From: Cryoendolithus antarcticus
Lineage: Eukaryota; Ascomycota; Dothideomycetes; Cladosporiales; Cladosporiaceae
DNA: 64,000 nucleotides
Reading direction: 5' to 3'
Assembly (NCBI GenBank): GCA_002077065.1
Contig: NAJO01000050.1
Coordinates: 186,001-250,000 of the forward strand
Shown one piece after another: positions 42,215 to 55,600 of the stretch; position 1 is the stretch's first letter, and each line of letters opens with the position of its first letter. The notes beneath the pieces were generated by a model that saw only the letters and a program-made list of their open reading frames with translations, made no database searches and was not told where the DNA came from. The position numbers and the translations under genes were made by a program.

Positions 42215-42898
42215 CAGACTGTGACTTCTTGCTTTGTGAGGCTTGGACAGGCGTTGAGACTCCAGAGTGGCTGATCGAATCGCTAGAGTGTCGTTTCCCC
42301 TGGGCTGGATGTCCTGGGAATCTCGTTTGACAGGCAGATCCAGGTAGACGGGAGGAGATGTCAGGTAATTGACTGGGATCGAGATCTCACTAGACCGGTG
42401 TCTAGAAGTCCGTTAAACAGGTGGAGTCTCAATGAGTATGAGGGTCGAGACTAGCGAAGTGTCCTCTTGGGCACGCGCCGGTCGAGATATCGCCGCGGCA
42501 AGACGATCGATAGGCTGGCAAAAGAGACCTCTGGATGAGGTGCCCGTATTCTCCTGGGTAAGATAACTTGCTTGTTATTGTCACAGCGCTTTCGATCGAA
42601 GCAGAGGAAACGGTGTTCGGTCAAGCCCAGTAGTGCTCCGGTGACAATGGGAACGCAAAGTCATTTGGCTCCAAGTGCATAACAAGGGCTTGATCAGAAT
42701 CAGGATTACAACGATGCAAATACTGGGCAGCGCGGTATGATCAACGCGAAGATAGTTGAGTCGCGAAAGTCGGTGAGAATGGGCAAGGTGGATACATAGA
42801 TCATTCACGTCCACGGGATGAGCTCTGAGGTATGACTCCCCAAACTCAGATTACACCAAGTACCTTACGCCTCGCTAGTAGCAATATCGCCTTCTCGA
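42215..42898. other. gap peptidase start to SEC62 3' end
   Basis: 684 bp between two minus-strand genes; it should carry the peptidase promoter. No gene is supported. Confidence 0.4.
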
Positions 42899-44167
42899 TC
42901 AATCATCATCGACCTCCTCCACCCTCGCTGTAAGGTTGCGTTGTTGCACCGCAGCACTATCACCCTGAGCGTCAGTTCCGGTAGCACCCGGCTTCGACAC
43001 CACGGCAGCAGGTGACTGTTCCTCCACATCCGTGCCCTCCACTGCGGTCCCATTCGCTTTAGCCTCCTTCTTCGCCTTCTTCTTCCGCCTTTCATCCCGT
43101 TTGCGAAGCTTCACCGTTTTCTCGTCCTCATGCCATGCGCCCACCGGCTTGAAGGAGTCAAAGAATCCGACATCCTCGAATAAGTTCGGAAATAGCCACC
43201 AACCTGGTGGGTGCGTAAACGTCGAGCCGATGAAGATGATGAGACGCACGATTGCCATGCCGAAGAACGCCCCAAGCAACCCCAACATGCCCATTGACAG
43301 CCACCAGGCGCCCAGACGAAGTGTGTAGGGCCACAGTGGGAAGAACACAAGCGCGAGGATGAGAACTAGAGCACCGAGAGCGTACAGCTTCGTCTTCCAC
43401 TGTGCGCCCTGATACAAGAAGACATAGTAGAAGTCATCGTGTGCCTCCTGCTGTGGCTCAATCTTGACAGTCCACAGCCCCTTGACCCGCTTCTTCTTCC
43501 CGTGATCGTGCCCTTCATGTGGGTCGATCTTCGAGACGCGCAAGGCAAGCATGGAGATAGGGAGCATTTTGAACGTGTTCTCTGCGGTGACCCTGTCGGT
43601 GACTGCAGGCAGGAGAGGCTCCTTCTTCCGTGCTTTCTCGTAGGCTGGACTCTGAAGCGCACGTATTGCCCGCTTCACCTTGAACATATCCTTTCGTTCG
43701 TCGTTGAAGATACGTGTCCGTAGCTTGAGGTTTTGCGATCGTAGGAACTTGGCCACAGCTAGGCCCTCTGGTTTCGGAGGACCAGGAGCGATGGGAACCT
43801 GTTGACCTGGCTGTGCACCCTGCTGCTGTTGGGCCTGCTGTTGCTGTTGCATTTGTTGTTGCTGCATCATCTGCTGTTGCATCTGTTGTTGCTGCATCGC
43901 CTGAGCCTTGATCCGTTCGATGTACTGCGGAATCGATAGGCCAGCTTTCTGAGCCTCAATCGCTATTTGTTGCTGCATTTGCTGGATCTGTTCCGGAGTA
44001 GGCTGCTGCCCGGGTTGCAAAGGCTGCATTCCTGGCGGGAGACGCATTGCGCCTGGTGGGGGACCGCCTTGCTGAGGACCACCTTGCTGATGGGCCTGCA
44101 TTTGCGCTTGCATGCGCTGTTGCATGAGCATTTGTTGCCGGCGTTGTTCATCCGTAGGTTGCGCCAT
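42899..44167 (-). CDS. SEC62: translocon component Sec62
   Basis: One exon of 422 residues, ATG at 44167. After a Gln/Met/Pro-rich head (1-130) comes the conserved cytosolic domain at 134-215 (EGLAVAKFLRSQNLKLRTRI, RAIRALQSP, FKMLPISMLALRVSKI). Two membrane helices lie at about 261-283 and 291-315 with a short loop, followed by the cytosolic motif HPPGWWLFPNLFEDVGFFDSF and a basic KKKAKKEAK stretch. With Sec63, Sec71 and Sec72 it works with the Sec61 channel in post-translational entry of proteins into the ER. The Gln-rich head with QQQQM repeats is a low-complexity extension. It shares a 308-bp promoter with RPL12. Confidence 0.94.
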   Translation of the reverse strand: MAQPTDEQRRQQMLMQQRMQAQMQAHQQGGPQQGGPPPGAMRLPPGMQPLQPGQQPTPEQIQQMQQQIAIEAQKAGLSIPQYIERIKAQAMQQQQMQQQMMQQQQMQQQQQAQQQQGAQPGQQVPIAPGPPKPEGLAVAKFLRSQNLKLRTRIFNDERKDMFKVKRAIRALQSPAYEKARKKEPLLPAVTDRVTAENTFKMLPISMLALRVSKIDPHEGHDHGKKKRVKGLWTVKIEPQQEAHDDFYYVFLYQGAQWKTKLYALGALVLILALVFFPLWPYTLRLGAWWLSMGMLGLLGAFFGMAIVRLIIFIGSTFTHPPGWWLFPNLFEDVGFFDSFKPVGAWHEDEKTVKLRKRDERRKKKAKKEAKANGTAVEGTDVEEQSPAAVVSKPGATGTDAQGDSAAVQQRNLTARVEEVDDD

Positions 44168-44475
44168 GACTCGCCGGCAAGAGCAATGTATGAGAAACTA
44201 CGCGAGAGAGTGGCAGTCCAGCTGCGTTATGTGTACGAAGAGCTGCAGTCGACAAGTGTTCCTGCGAAATAAGCCAATGACATGTGATACAGATGTTACT
44301 GGCAACGTCGCTGAAGTTTTTGAGGCCTCAGGCACCTGCCAAGATTTCGGCAAATCCGCACTTTTGCTTGCACCTCATTTGCGGTCCTCCGACATCACCA
44401 TTATCATCACCGCAGCAGCACCTTGTCACTCATTCCCACAAAGTCAATCGAGGTAGACTACCTTACACACTAGCC
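44168..44475. promoter_or_regulatory. bidirectional promoter SEC62 / RPL12
   Basis: 308 bp between the two start codons. A CCAAT box (GCCAATGACA, near 44273-44282) lies about in the middle. The compact layout means both genes probably draw on one open promoter region. Confidence 0.55.
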
Positions 44476-45160
44476 ATGCGTAAGTATCACCCCCTTGACT
44501 CGAGGCTTCTCGACGACTGAGCGGACCACCGCTGTCAAAATACAATGCTGATACCATGAAAAGCTCCCAAGTTGGACCCCAATGAGGAGAAGATCATTCA
44601 CCTGCGCGCGACAGGTGGTGAGATCGGTGCCTCGTCCGCTCTTGCGCCCAAGATCGGTCCTCTCGGTCTCTCGCCCAAGAAGGTCGGAGAAGATATCGCC
44701 AAGGCCACTGGTGACTGGGTATGCGCGCGCATCAGCTGAACACACGTCGCAGCATACTGACGGCAGCACAGAAAGGTCTCCGCGTGACCGTACGTCTCAC
44801 CATCAAGAACCGTCAAGCCGCCGTCTCTGTCGTTCCTTCCGCGTCCTCGCTCGTTATCAAGGCTCTCAAGGAGCCTCCCCGCGACCGCAAGAAGGAGAAG
44901 AACATCAAGCACACCAAGTCCATCCCACTTGACGAGATAATCGACATCGCTCGCACGATGCAGCACAAGTCGATGGCAAAGGAGTTGCAGGGCACAGTCT
45001 TGGAGATTCTTGGTACTGCCTTCTCGACGGGCTGCCAGGTTGATGGCCAGAACCCGAAGGTCGTGCAGGAGAAAATCAAGGCTGGCGAGATTGAGAGTGA
45101 GTCGACTTGACACCGTAATCTCATAACATGTACTGACGAATCGCAGTTCCATCGAAATAG
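44476..45160 (+). CDS. RPL12: 60S ribosomal protein L12 (uL11)
   Basis: Four exons, 44476-44479, 44564-44718, 44772-45096 and 45147-45160, giving 165 residues, the expected length. The first coding exon is just ATGC; the 84-nt intron (GTAAGT donor) joins it to CT CCC AAG for [11 protein letters not shown]. The other introns are 53 and 50 nt, and the last exon adds only IPSK. The family core is clear: [46 protein letters not shown], then [22 protein letters not shown] and [12 protein letters not shown]. uL11 forms the base of the GTPase-associated stalk. The proline at position 2 or 3 is a usual site of methylation in yeast. Confidence 0.97.
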
Positions 45161-45768
45161 ATCATGAGTTCTGTATACCACGAAAGTATCATGAAATTCA
45201 CTCTGCGGCGTCCGGCGTTCGGTTCAGTGGTGCCTCGAGTCTGCACAGTGTTGAGCATCTGTCTACTCTGGAATACATGCATTTCCATCAACTCTCCCAA
45301 GTTCTCTTCGGCTCTCCTGTCCCCCAATACGGATGCGTCACAAGTCCACACAAGGCACCTTTGCCAACACTCTGGCCCCTACCAACTCCCCCATGGTTGT
45401 GGCCTATTTTAGTTGCAAAGGAGATTGACTGTCCTCTTACTCACCGCGGTAGCTTTACTTTGTGGCTGCGGTGGTCCATAGATTCGGCCCACATCACCTG
45501 ATCATCACCTTTTGAGCATTTGACTCTGAAGAGCACGTATTTGCCAGATGTATGATCTTCATTGATCATCTACATGTACTAAAGCATACACGAAGCGAAG
45601 CGCAATGCTATGATGGTTCGATGCTTGCTCACCTACTCGAAAAGTAAGCCTTGAAGTGTCCATGCCTCGATCGAATGTAATTGGCGGACGTGAGGCAAGT
45701 CGTTCAGACCATCAACTCTCCGCATCTCTCCTCCAATGACACTGCGTCCCACCCAGCCGTTTTCTTCA
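45161..45768. other. convergent 3' flank RPL12 / Gly-rich gene
   Basis: 608 bp without a supported gene or repeat. Confidence 0.4.
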
Positions 45769-46560
45769 TCAGTACACATCATAGAAACTCCTCGCGCGTC
45801 TCCGGCCATGTCGTCCACCCCGCCTCGACATCCTCAGCATGTGCAAGAAAGGATCGTCTACATCATCAAACTCATCGGAGTCGTCGTCATCAATGTACCT
45901 GAGCAATTCTTCCAGGTCCAGGTCTCGATAGCGTCCACGGCTCAGTCCGCCGAAGCCAGTCAGTCCGCCACCCAGCCCACCGAGACTTCGGGTGTTCAGG
46001 CCGATACCACCACCGCCACTTGCGGCTGCGAGCATGAGATAAAACTGCAGCATCTCCGGCGTCATCCCTGGAGCTGCACCAAGACCGCCGCCGATACCAG
46101 CGAACCGACCGATGCCGCCACCACCGGGTCCACCTAAGCCGGCAAGAGATCCAAGACCTGCGCCCATTCCAAGATCGAAGCCGCCTAGCCCAGCGAAGGG
46201 CGGCATTCCCATGGCGCCGAATTGCGGTGGAAAGCCCATCCGTCGACCGCCACCGAGCATTGCTGGATGCATACCACCTGGCATACCCATTGGCATTCCT
46301 GTTCCCATCGGCACCCCCATACCAACTGGCATCCCCATAGCGCCTGGTGGTCGCATCATACCTGGCGGACCACCCATCATACCTGGAGGACCGCCCATCA
46401 TACCGGGAGGGAAGCCGGGAGACATGCCACCTGTAGACGTATCAGCCTTCGCGTACAAGTAATCCGTCGCTGGCAAGAGGGAAGATCGAGATCACTCACG
46501 CATGCCGCCACCGCCGAATGCCCCGCCAGGAGGCATGCCTGGAAAGGGCATCATCGCCAT
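45769..46560 (-). CDS. Gly/Met/Pro-rich low-complexity protein with acidic and Arg-rich ends, unknown
   Basis: Two exons, 46560-46500 and 46430-45769, giving 240 residues. The intron is placed as 69 nt (GTGAGT donor, CTACAG acceptor at 46431), which keeps frame and gives MAMMPFPGMPPGGAFGGGG to MRGMSPGFPPGMM. Tandem MMGGPPG repeats follow, then Gly/Leu-rich repeats (GLGGFDLGMGAGLGSLAGLGG). A short amphipathic segment MTPEMLQFYLMLAAA stands out at about 150. The end combines an acidic block (DLDLEELLRYIDDDDSDEFDDVDD) with RRGGRHGRRRARSF. I do not recognise a family. Composition suggests a disordered protein that might join RNA granules, a guess only. A 30-nt intron ending at 46470 would also keep frame but is too short. 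Confidence 0.68.
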
Positions 46561-47189
46561 ATACACTGTACCAGAATTGCTATCAACAGACGGCGAACCT
46601 TGAGTGTGTTCAGCCGCTGGTAGATATATCGAATGGATTTCAGAAGATCCGAAATGTGGTGTATTTCTTTACAGGGATGGTGCAAAGTTCAGCAGAGTAG
46701 AGGTGAGAAAGACACCAAAGTAGAGGTGAGGAAGAACGATGTACACGCTACGTAGGCAGTGCGTGACACCATCGCCTTAACATGCAGTCGGCGGCGAAGC
46801 CGTCCGCGCAAATGCTATGTGCAAAGTCCCATGGGACGAGACAAAGTTGCGCAAAGCAGCTCACGGCGGGTTGCACGCGCGCGTGTGGCGAACGTGAGAA
46901 AGACTTCGGCGAGCCTTTGGAGTGCGGATACTTGCAGTTGTACCAAGCTGAACTGCGGTCTGCAGACTCGAAGCAAACAATTGCTCTCAACGCAAGTGAT
47001 GGCTTGGCTGTGCGACACATCCCTTTGCGCAGGCCACGGGTTGCCTTCCGGTAAATCCCTGCTAATCATCGCGGTTGCATCGCCTTCGCTGGTTGCAGCT
47101 GCAATGATGTCAGTCGTGAGACTTCTCTCCCTCTACATTCCCCTAGCTCCGATCCCCTGTCCATCCACACCCCTCTCCCTTCCATCCCC
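46561..47189. other. gap ACH1 3' end to Gly-rich gene start
   Basis: 629 bp; holds the Gly-rich gene promoter. A 187-residue plus-strand frame across it (46759-47322) runs into ACH1 coding sequence and has no codon bias, so it is not called. Confidence 0.4.
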
Positions 47190-48927
<1,738 letters not shown>

Positions 48928-49342
48928 GGTGAAGTGATGATATCGCGAATACGAGACAAGAAGGAGAAGTCAAACGCTATACCTATACCTTGATCAACAT
49001 TGCCAAAAGGAGCTACTCATGCCTTGGGCATAGTCTCCGGCTCCAGCGCGGATGCGCGTCTACAGCTCCACTGCAATGGCATGATGCGGATCTTCTGTCA
49101 TCATTCGAGGGTCGTTTCGAATGCATGTGCCTGGGCCTGTGCTCGACTAGCGCCATCAATGCCGGGCTGACACATGCAAGCATTGGGAGACTTTACGGGC
49201 TGATGGGGCCGATGTTCTTGGGGGCCATCGTGTGAATACACATCGTTCCAGTAACCTCACATCGTCTTGCACTCGCTTTAACCTGTTTGCAGAGGCGTCG
49301 CATTGCTTCCCAAATCCTTATCTCTCAGACACATCCTCCACA
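48928..49342. promoter_or_regulatory. divergent promoter ACH1 / DUF1772 gene
   Basis: 415 bp between two divergent starts with no supported coding frame. Confidence 0.4.
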
Positions 49343-50007
49343 ATGGCGTCCCAAGGCCAGTTCTGGTGGTTCACACCCCTTCAAGTCCGTCCTCCTCGTA
49401 GGCATACAGCTCACCATGAAGGTCACAACTAACACAATACCAGTCCTTCGCCGTCATCGGCACAGCCATAAACTTCGGCGGCTCCGCTCTCCAATCGCCC
49501 CTCATAATGCCCATGCTCCAACTCCCCCAGATCCCCGTCCAACACGCCGGCACAGCAACCGCCTACCTTCTGCACAACTCGGAGAAGTTCTTTCCCCCGC
49601 TCAACGGCGCCTGCACCCTCAGCAACCTGATTCTCTCGATCACCGCGTACGTCAACCGGGATAGCAGTGCTGTGGCGGCCGCGAAGCTACCATACGCGCT
49701 TGCGGGTTTTGCGCTGAACATGGCGACTACGGCGTGGGCATTGGGGATCATGGTGCCGATGAACAAGGCTATGACGAAGCATGCGGAGACACTCGAGAGG
49801 GATTCGACGGATGAGAAAGCGGCGAAGGAATTGAGGAGACTGCAGAAGAGGTGGCAGGGGCTCAACTATGGTGAGTGTAGAATGAGGTTTGAAGTGATTG
49901 TGGAAGACTGCTAACGCGATACTCTAGGCCGCGCTGCCATCATGCTCGCCGCGTCTATCACCTCGCTTTACGGACTGCTGCAGGACGGAGCTGTTGTGCG
50001 GTTGTAG
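49343..50007 (+). CDS. DUF1772-type four-helix membrane protein
   Basis: Three exons, 49343-49384, 49444-49870 and 49928-50007, giving 182 residues. Intron 1 (59 nt) has an unusual GTCCGT donor but a strong ACTAAC branch and CAG acceptor; it joins MASQGQFWWFTPLQ to SFAVIGTAINFGGSA. Intron 2 (57 nt, GTGAGT donor, CTAACG branch) joins LNYG to RAAIMLAASITSLYGL. Four hydrophobic segments are seen (about 15-40, 58-82, 85-113 and 155-175) with the conserved MNKAM and WQGLNYGRA around helix 4, as in the DUF1772 family. Some members are anthrone oxygenases; nothing in the neighbourhood suggests that role here. Confidence 0.8.
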
Positions 50008-50477
50008 ACACGCGGGCTGTCTGGGGAGCGAATGTAGGAGTATTGGTTTTCTTCGGAACGCAAAGTATATTGCATAGATTTTGTTCAACATGTAATTCGA
50101 GGACATATATCTCACCAGGATTGATTCTGGTACACATGTGTCCGTGACGGCGTTCATCGAGCTTGAGGGGCTTGGGAAAGTCGCGTCCTTCTTCAGCGCT
50201 ACAAGACTCTGTTGCAGTCAGCATCGATGCCGACTACGCCATGCTCTCAAGTGGCCAATTCACTCGGAGTGACCTTCACGCAGAACTGTGCCCCATGTCG
50301 TACTGTACAGAATCTAACATATAACCAACCCCTGCTGATATCTCCCTCGAGCTCGTGACGTCACGCCACCCAGCTCCAACCTCTCCATGCCACAGCTCGT
50401 CGCATTCCATCAGCAATGCGCCGGAACCTCCCTTGCCTCCATGACTCCCTTTATGAATCTTAAGTCTTCCCGATGTA
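50008..50477. other. gap DUF1772 gene to BTB gene
   Basis: 470 bp between two same-strand genes. No supported gene. Confidence 0.4.
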
Positions 50478-52296
50478 ATGGGCAGCTGGCGCGCCCTCTC
50501 CGCCTACACTCCGCACTGGCGTACCACAATCCCAGCGTCTCCATACAGCTTACCGTCTCCGCCGGTCTACTCGCGCGATTTTGCGTACGCGAATGGTAGT
50601 GCGATTGTCGTCAGCAGTCCGGAGTCTAGTCCTACCTCCAGCGCAACTCTTAGACGACGCACGGCAAAGATGATGGCTGGTGGGCCAAAGGGAAGCATCA
50701 GAGAGACCAGCGCGAGGGATTTCGCCGAGTACGTCTGATCACGTCCCCTTGTCCTCTACTCTCCCCTTAGCGGCGTCGCAAATGCGCTCCCGCTCACGAC
50801 AGTGGTTCGCGATCGGCGCGGGAGAGGTCGAAGGGGATGCGCTGCGTGGGAGCGAGAAGTTTGACGAAGCTGAGACTTTGCGCAAAAGGTTACTAGCTGG
50901 TCCTACTGTCGACATCTTCGTTGGCAAGGAACGGAGACACTGGACGCTACATCGGAAGCTGCTGTGTCACCATTCGGAGTGGTTCGAGGGTCAATTCGGG
51001 GGGGCCAGGGCAGCGATGAAGCCGTCAGCAAAAAAGGTGGTGGCAAGGACGGCATGGTCAATGGCACGGGTCCAGACACCAAGAAGAAAGCACCTGACAA
51101 GCTGGAGCTTCTCGACGACGACCCGCGAGGCTTCGAGCTACTAGTCAAGTGGCTCTACCAAGGCAGTCTCGATTCTCTCGACCCCATGGTCGACGAGGAG
51201 AAGTACGACTATGCGGTCGCATGCCACAAGCTCTACCTCCTCTGCACCAAGTTCTCCATCTCTACGCTAGCAAACGCGTCAATGGATATCTACCGCATGG
51301 CGCTCAATTCCGCGCAACTCGTCCCGGACCCGGCGGAGATCAACGAAATCTACCGGTCTTCGCCGCCCAAATCACCCTTCCGCAAACTGATGGTCAAGAT
51401 CGCTGCGCGACAGATCATGGACCCAGATGTCGATAAAGACGCTGAATCCTATCGCACATGCTTCGACAGCAATCCTGACTTCGCAGTTGAGATGGTGAAC
51501 GAGATCCGCTCTTCTTCAGGCGGCATGCTCTTCGAAGACCCGACAGAAGGCGTCGGCTGCGAATGGCACGATCACGAAGACGGTCTGGACTGTAGCGGCA
51601 AGGGAAAGGGCAAGGCGAAAGTCACAGGTGAGGGTTGAGTGGACTTGGCTGGAATGGATCATTATACTTATGATCTCAGGTTCGCCTGGGAGGAGAGTGA
51701 AAATCATCGTAGAGGAGCAGCCTGTCGAGCGGAAGTCGCCACCACCACGGACGCCGAGAAAGCTGCGGTCGCCTGGTACGCCGTCGTCGACTAGCCCGCC
51801 GCAGGTCAATGGCTACTCTTCTGCGAAGTCATCGCCAGAGTCATCTGCCCGAGCTGACGACGCTGGTCAGCTTGTGAACGGTAGCGCGCGTCGTCGGAGA
51901 CCATCGACCTCCACAGCCAGCATCGCGGCCTCAGAGCCTTCCATGAATGGCAGTCGAAGCACCCCAAAATCTGTCGAGAGCAAGCCTGGTAAGCTGCCGA
52001 ACGCAACGCATCTCAACGGCTATCTGCAGAATGGCGCGAATGGCCACACCGGCTCCCCACGCCAACTCCCACCAGGCCAATATCGGAGGATAGTCCGCCA
52101 GCTGAGCTCTACAGACGTCAAAGCAGATGCACGCAATGGGGCACAGAACGAGGAGGTAGCGGAGATCGTAGTGCGGAAAAAGCCTCGTAAGCTTGGCACA
52201 CCTGCGGGTAGTGGGAGCGAGACTTCGCCGCCGCAGCGAGGTATGGGAGGGACGGGGAAGATGGAGGGGGGTGTGGTGGTGGGTGTCAGGGCTTGA
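50478..52296 (+). CDS. BTB/POZ-domain protein with frameshift in a G7 run
   Basis: Exons 50478-50732, 50803-51627 and 51680-52296. The first intron (70 nt) has a weak GTCTGA donor, joining ARDFAEY to WFAIGAGEVEG in frame. The BTB core begins GPTVDIFVGKERRHWTLHRKLLCHHSEWFEGQF. At the G7 run 50998-51004 the frame then changes by one base; the BTB second half goes on as GQGSDEAVSKKGGGKDG, LELLDDDPRGFELLVKWLYQGSL and YAVACHKLYLLCTKFSI. One more G would restore one reading of about 566 residues. The last intron (52 nt, GTGAGG donor) leads to a Ser/Pro/Arg-rich tail. BTB proteins dimerise or bind cullin-3; this one's partners are unknown. The second half alone also has an ATG at 50964, but that would drop half of the domain. 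Confidence 0.75.
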
Positions 52297-52620
52297 GGCG
52301 TTTGGGGACGGAAGAGGAGCTGTGTTTTTGAGATACCCTGGGAAAGAAAAATATATGTGCTTAAGGTATGGGCTTAAGTGCATGGGTCTCCATGCTGTGC
52401 TGTTCACGCACAATCACTTGCATCTCCGTGAGATTAGCCACGCCACAGACGACTGACTATCAAAACACACCGAGCGTGAAGTGAGCAGCGTCGCATTATG
52501 CACAGGAGTGATAGCACAGAGTCTTCCAACGCTCGGTACGTGCTGAGGGCTGGAGATCTCTTTCCCAATATACATTGTTCAACCTTACTATCCTACTACT
52601 CTACACCCTCGCACCCCTCT
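52297..52620. other. convergent 3' flank BTB / GYF genes
   Basis: 324 bp without a supported gene. It is an ordinary shared terminator region. Confidence 0.4.
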
Positions 52621-55600
52621 CTACTTCTTCGCTCCACCACTCCGTTTCCCCTTCCCCGGCACAACCCTAAACTCCCCCCTGCCCACTCCACTCCCAGCAA
52701 CAGCCGCCTCCTCCTTCCCGGGCCCCTTCTTAGCCACCTCGCTCCACCCAGCCTGCCCAGCATTCGCCGGACTGCCGGTTTTAGTCGTCGCGGTAGAATC
52801 CACAAGCCCCTTATCAGCCAGCTTCTTCCGGCGAAGGAACTCAGTGGTGAAGTGGCGGGAGTCGATTGTGCTGCTGCTGGCGTGCACGGCTTCGGTGAGG
52901 ATTTGGGGCTCAAGGGGAAAGGAGAGGAGGTTCGAGACGAAGTCGTCGGCTGGGAGGGATGTTAGTGATGCGTGTCTAGCATAAAAGGGAGAGAGAGCGG
53001 TGCTTACCTGAAATTCCCTCATAAAGCTTCGACCTCAATTCACCCACAGCCCACTTCTTAAACTCGGCTTGAGCATTGACGGTCGCTGGTCCATTTAGAG
53101 TCGACTGCCGAGACGGCACTGGCTTCGCAGCAACCTGAGGCACAGCACCGAGACTGGCGATCCTAGCCCCAGGCACCGGCGCCGGCGAAGCAGGACCTTT
53201 GGCCTTCGCGCCCCCAGCGCCGATCGTGGTCCACGCGCCAGCTGGACCGGCAGGCACAGCAGCAGGCGGGCCAGTCTTGCTGGCAAGATTGGCGTAGCTC
53301 TTACCTCCAGCAGGTGTCGGTACACCGCCCATGGCACTCGCAGCTGCCGTAGCCGCCGCAGCCGCAACGCGCTTCTTACGTACCTCCTCTTCCTTCTGGA
53401 TTTGTGCCATGCTCTTGGCAGAAGTAAGCGTAGGCTTTGGCTGAGCTGCCTTGGCCCACGGGGTAGCGCCCGCAGTCGGCGTCGCAGGCGAAGCAGCAGG
53501 AGCGCCCCACTTTGAGCTTGACGGCAGACCGGGCAAGACTGGCGGCGTGGCAACGTTGAGCGCAGCTTGGGCCTCCATGTCGCGCTGCTGGAGAATCCGG
53601 CGCGCAGCAGCAGCAATGACCTCCTGCTCAGCGGCCTTCTTGGCCTCAGCTTCTTGGATCTCCTTCAGCGAGGGTCCCTTAGACCCCTCCGCTGGCTCCT
53701 TCGCCCACGGCGCAACAGCGATACTGGCAGCATCAGTGCTGGGCGTCTCAGATCGTGACGACGACTCCAAGTGGAGCTGCTCAGCCACGCTTTGTCGACC
53801 AGACTTCTGCGCCGCGGGTGCAGGAAGCGGCGATTGCGACGGAGCGGGCGGGAAGGCTTGGCCTGGTTCAATCTTGCCCCAGGCGTGTGGTGCAGGTGCA
53901 GGCGACTGCTTGGCTGAGACTGCCTTCTGGACCTGCTGAGTCAGGGAAAGCGGCTCTTGAGCTCGTGCTTGACCAGCAGACAAGTCGTCGTTCAGTCCTT
54001 GAGGGGGCTGAATGGTCGATTGAGTCTTACCTCCAGCGGGCTGAAAGCGCGGCTCTATTTGACCTTGCAACGACTGGAATTGCTGCAGACGATCACTTGA
54101 TGGCGCTGTGGAGGTATCGAGTGCATCTTGTCTGCTCTGCTCTTCCGCTAACCGTGCGCGATCCTGCAGCATCTGCTGGACCTGCTGATTGTGTGCATCT
54201 TGTGGCTGCTCCTGGCTTTGTTGAGGTAGCGACTGCCCTGGCGCGCCAAAGTGACCTCCTTGTGGTGCACGGCTACCGAGATTGAGACGATCCATGTTGC
54301 TAGGCAGCTCTTCTTCACGGATCTGCCCCAATGCATCTACACCGGATCCGACGGCACCCAACCCACTCTGCGGACCACGGAATGAATTATCAAAAAAGCC
54401 AGGCTGTTGACCTGTAGGTGGTGCACCGGGCGCTGATTGAAATGCATTAGGGCTTGTGATAGAGCCGAAGCTGGGTTGAGAGTGTAGACTCTGAGCACTG
54501 GAGTGATGATTGAGTTGACCAGGCTGACTTCCCGCACTAAAGCCTGAGAAGCCGCCAGGCGCATGTCCAATGCGAGAGGCAATCTGAGCTTGAGCGAGAT
54601 GCTCCTTCTGCCGAGCCATTAGATACTGCTCCTCTTGCTTCCTACGCTCGAGGGCGTTCTGCTGGTCAGCCGTAAGCGTTGTACCAAACGACGGGAAGCT
54701 AGACGCGAAAGGCGGTTGTGCACCAGCGCTAGACGCAGGTCCAGGTGGGATCCCAGCAGCCCATGCATTTGGCGCAGTCGATGCACCATGAGGAATACCA
54801 ATCTGTGGTACCAAGAACGGCTCACGCGAATTACCAATCCGTCGAATGAGCTGAGCTAGTGGTTCGTACTCCCCATCTTCGGCTTTCTTGACAAGGAGCT
54901 CTGGCGAGAAGAAGCCGGCCTTGTACCAGTCGTGCATTTCCAAGCCAGACCATGGACCTTGAGTCTGGCCTTGAGGGTCGCGGTAAATCCAGCGCATTCG
55001 GTCCGGCATTACCATCTGCCTAAGCTGTTGCGGAGCGGGAGGCTGATTCGAAGCGGAACTGCCTGATGGCTGAGCAGACTGCAGGTGCGGTTGATCAAGA
55101 CCAGTGCCAAAGTCATCTGCGCGGTCGTTTGGTCCATCCATTGACAGGCCGCCCACTTGGTGGCTCTGACCCGGGTGATCGCTGTCACCAAACGCGCCAA
55201 ACCCTCCAAGACCTCCGAATTGCTGGCCTAGTCTGTCAGCTGCGGGATCTCGTTCAAGACCTTGGCGTGACTGGTCCTGCGGGTTTGGCGGGAACATGCG
55301 ACTGTTATTGAAGCCACCAGCACCGAGCCCTGCCAGACTGGGTGATTGCACCTCTCCAAGAGGATTACCAAATGCGCCCCCACCAAACGCGTTGGGCATG
55401 GCGGCGTTTTGACGACCTGGTGTACCCAGCCCGCCCTGACCTACAGGCCATGCTGAACCGGATGGCATGCCCAAGTTGCCGAGGCCACCCAAGCTTGGGA
55501 AAGCCCGACCCGGACCAGCACTCCCAGTTTGGCTTCGATCGCTCCCCAAGGCTTGCGATCCGATGCCGCGGCCTAGGTTAGGCAGGCCACCCAGTCCGCC

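Noticed and set aside
46431..46499. A 30-nt intron (46499-46470) in the Gly-rich gene
   Set aside because: It keeps frame but is shorter than spliceosomal introns normally are; the 69-nt version keeps frame as well and has a usual size.
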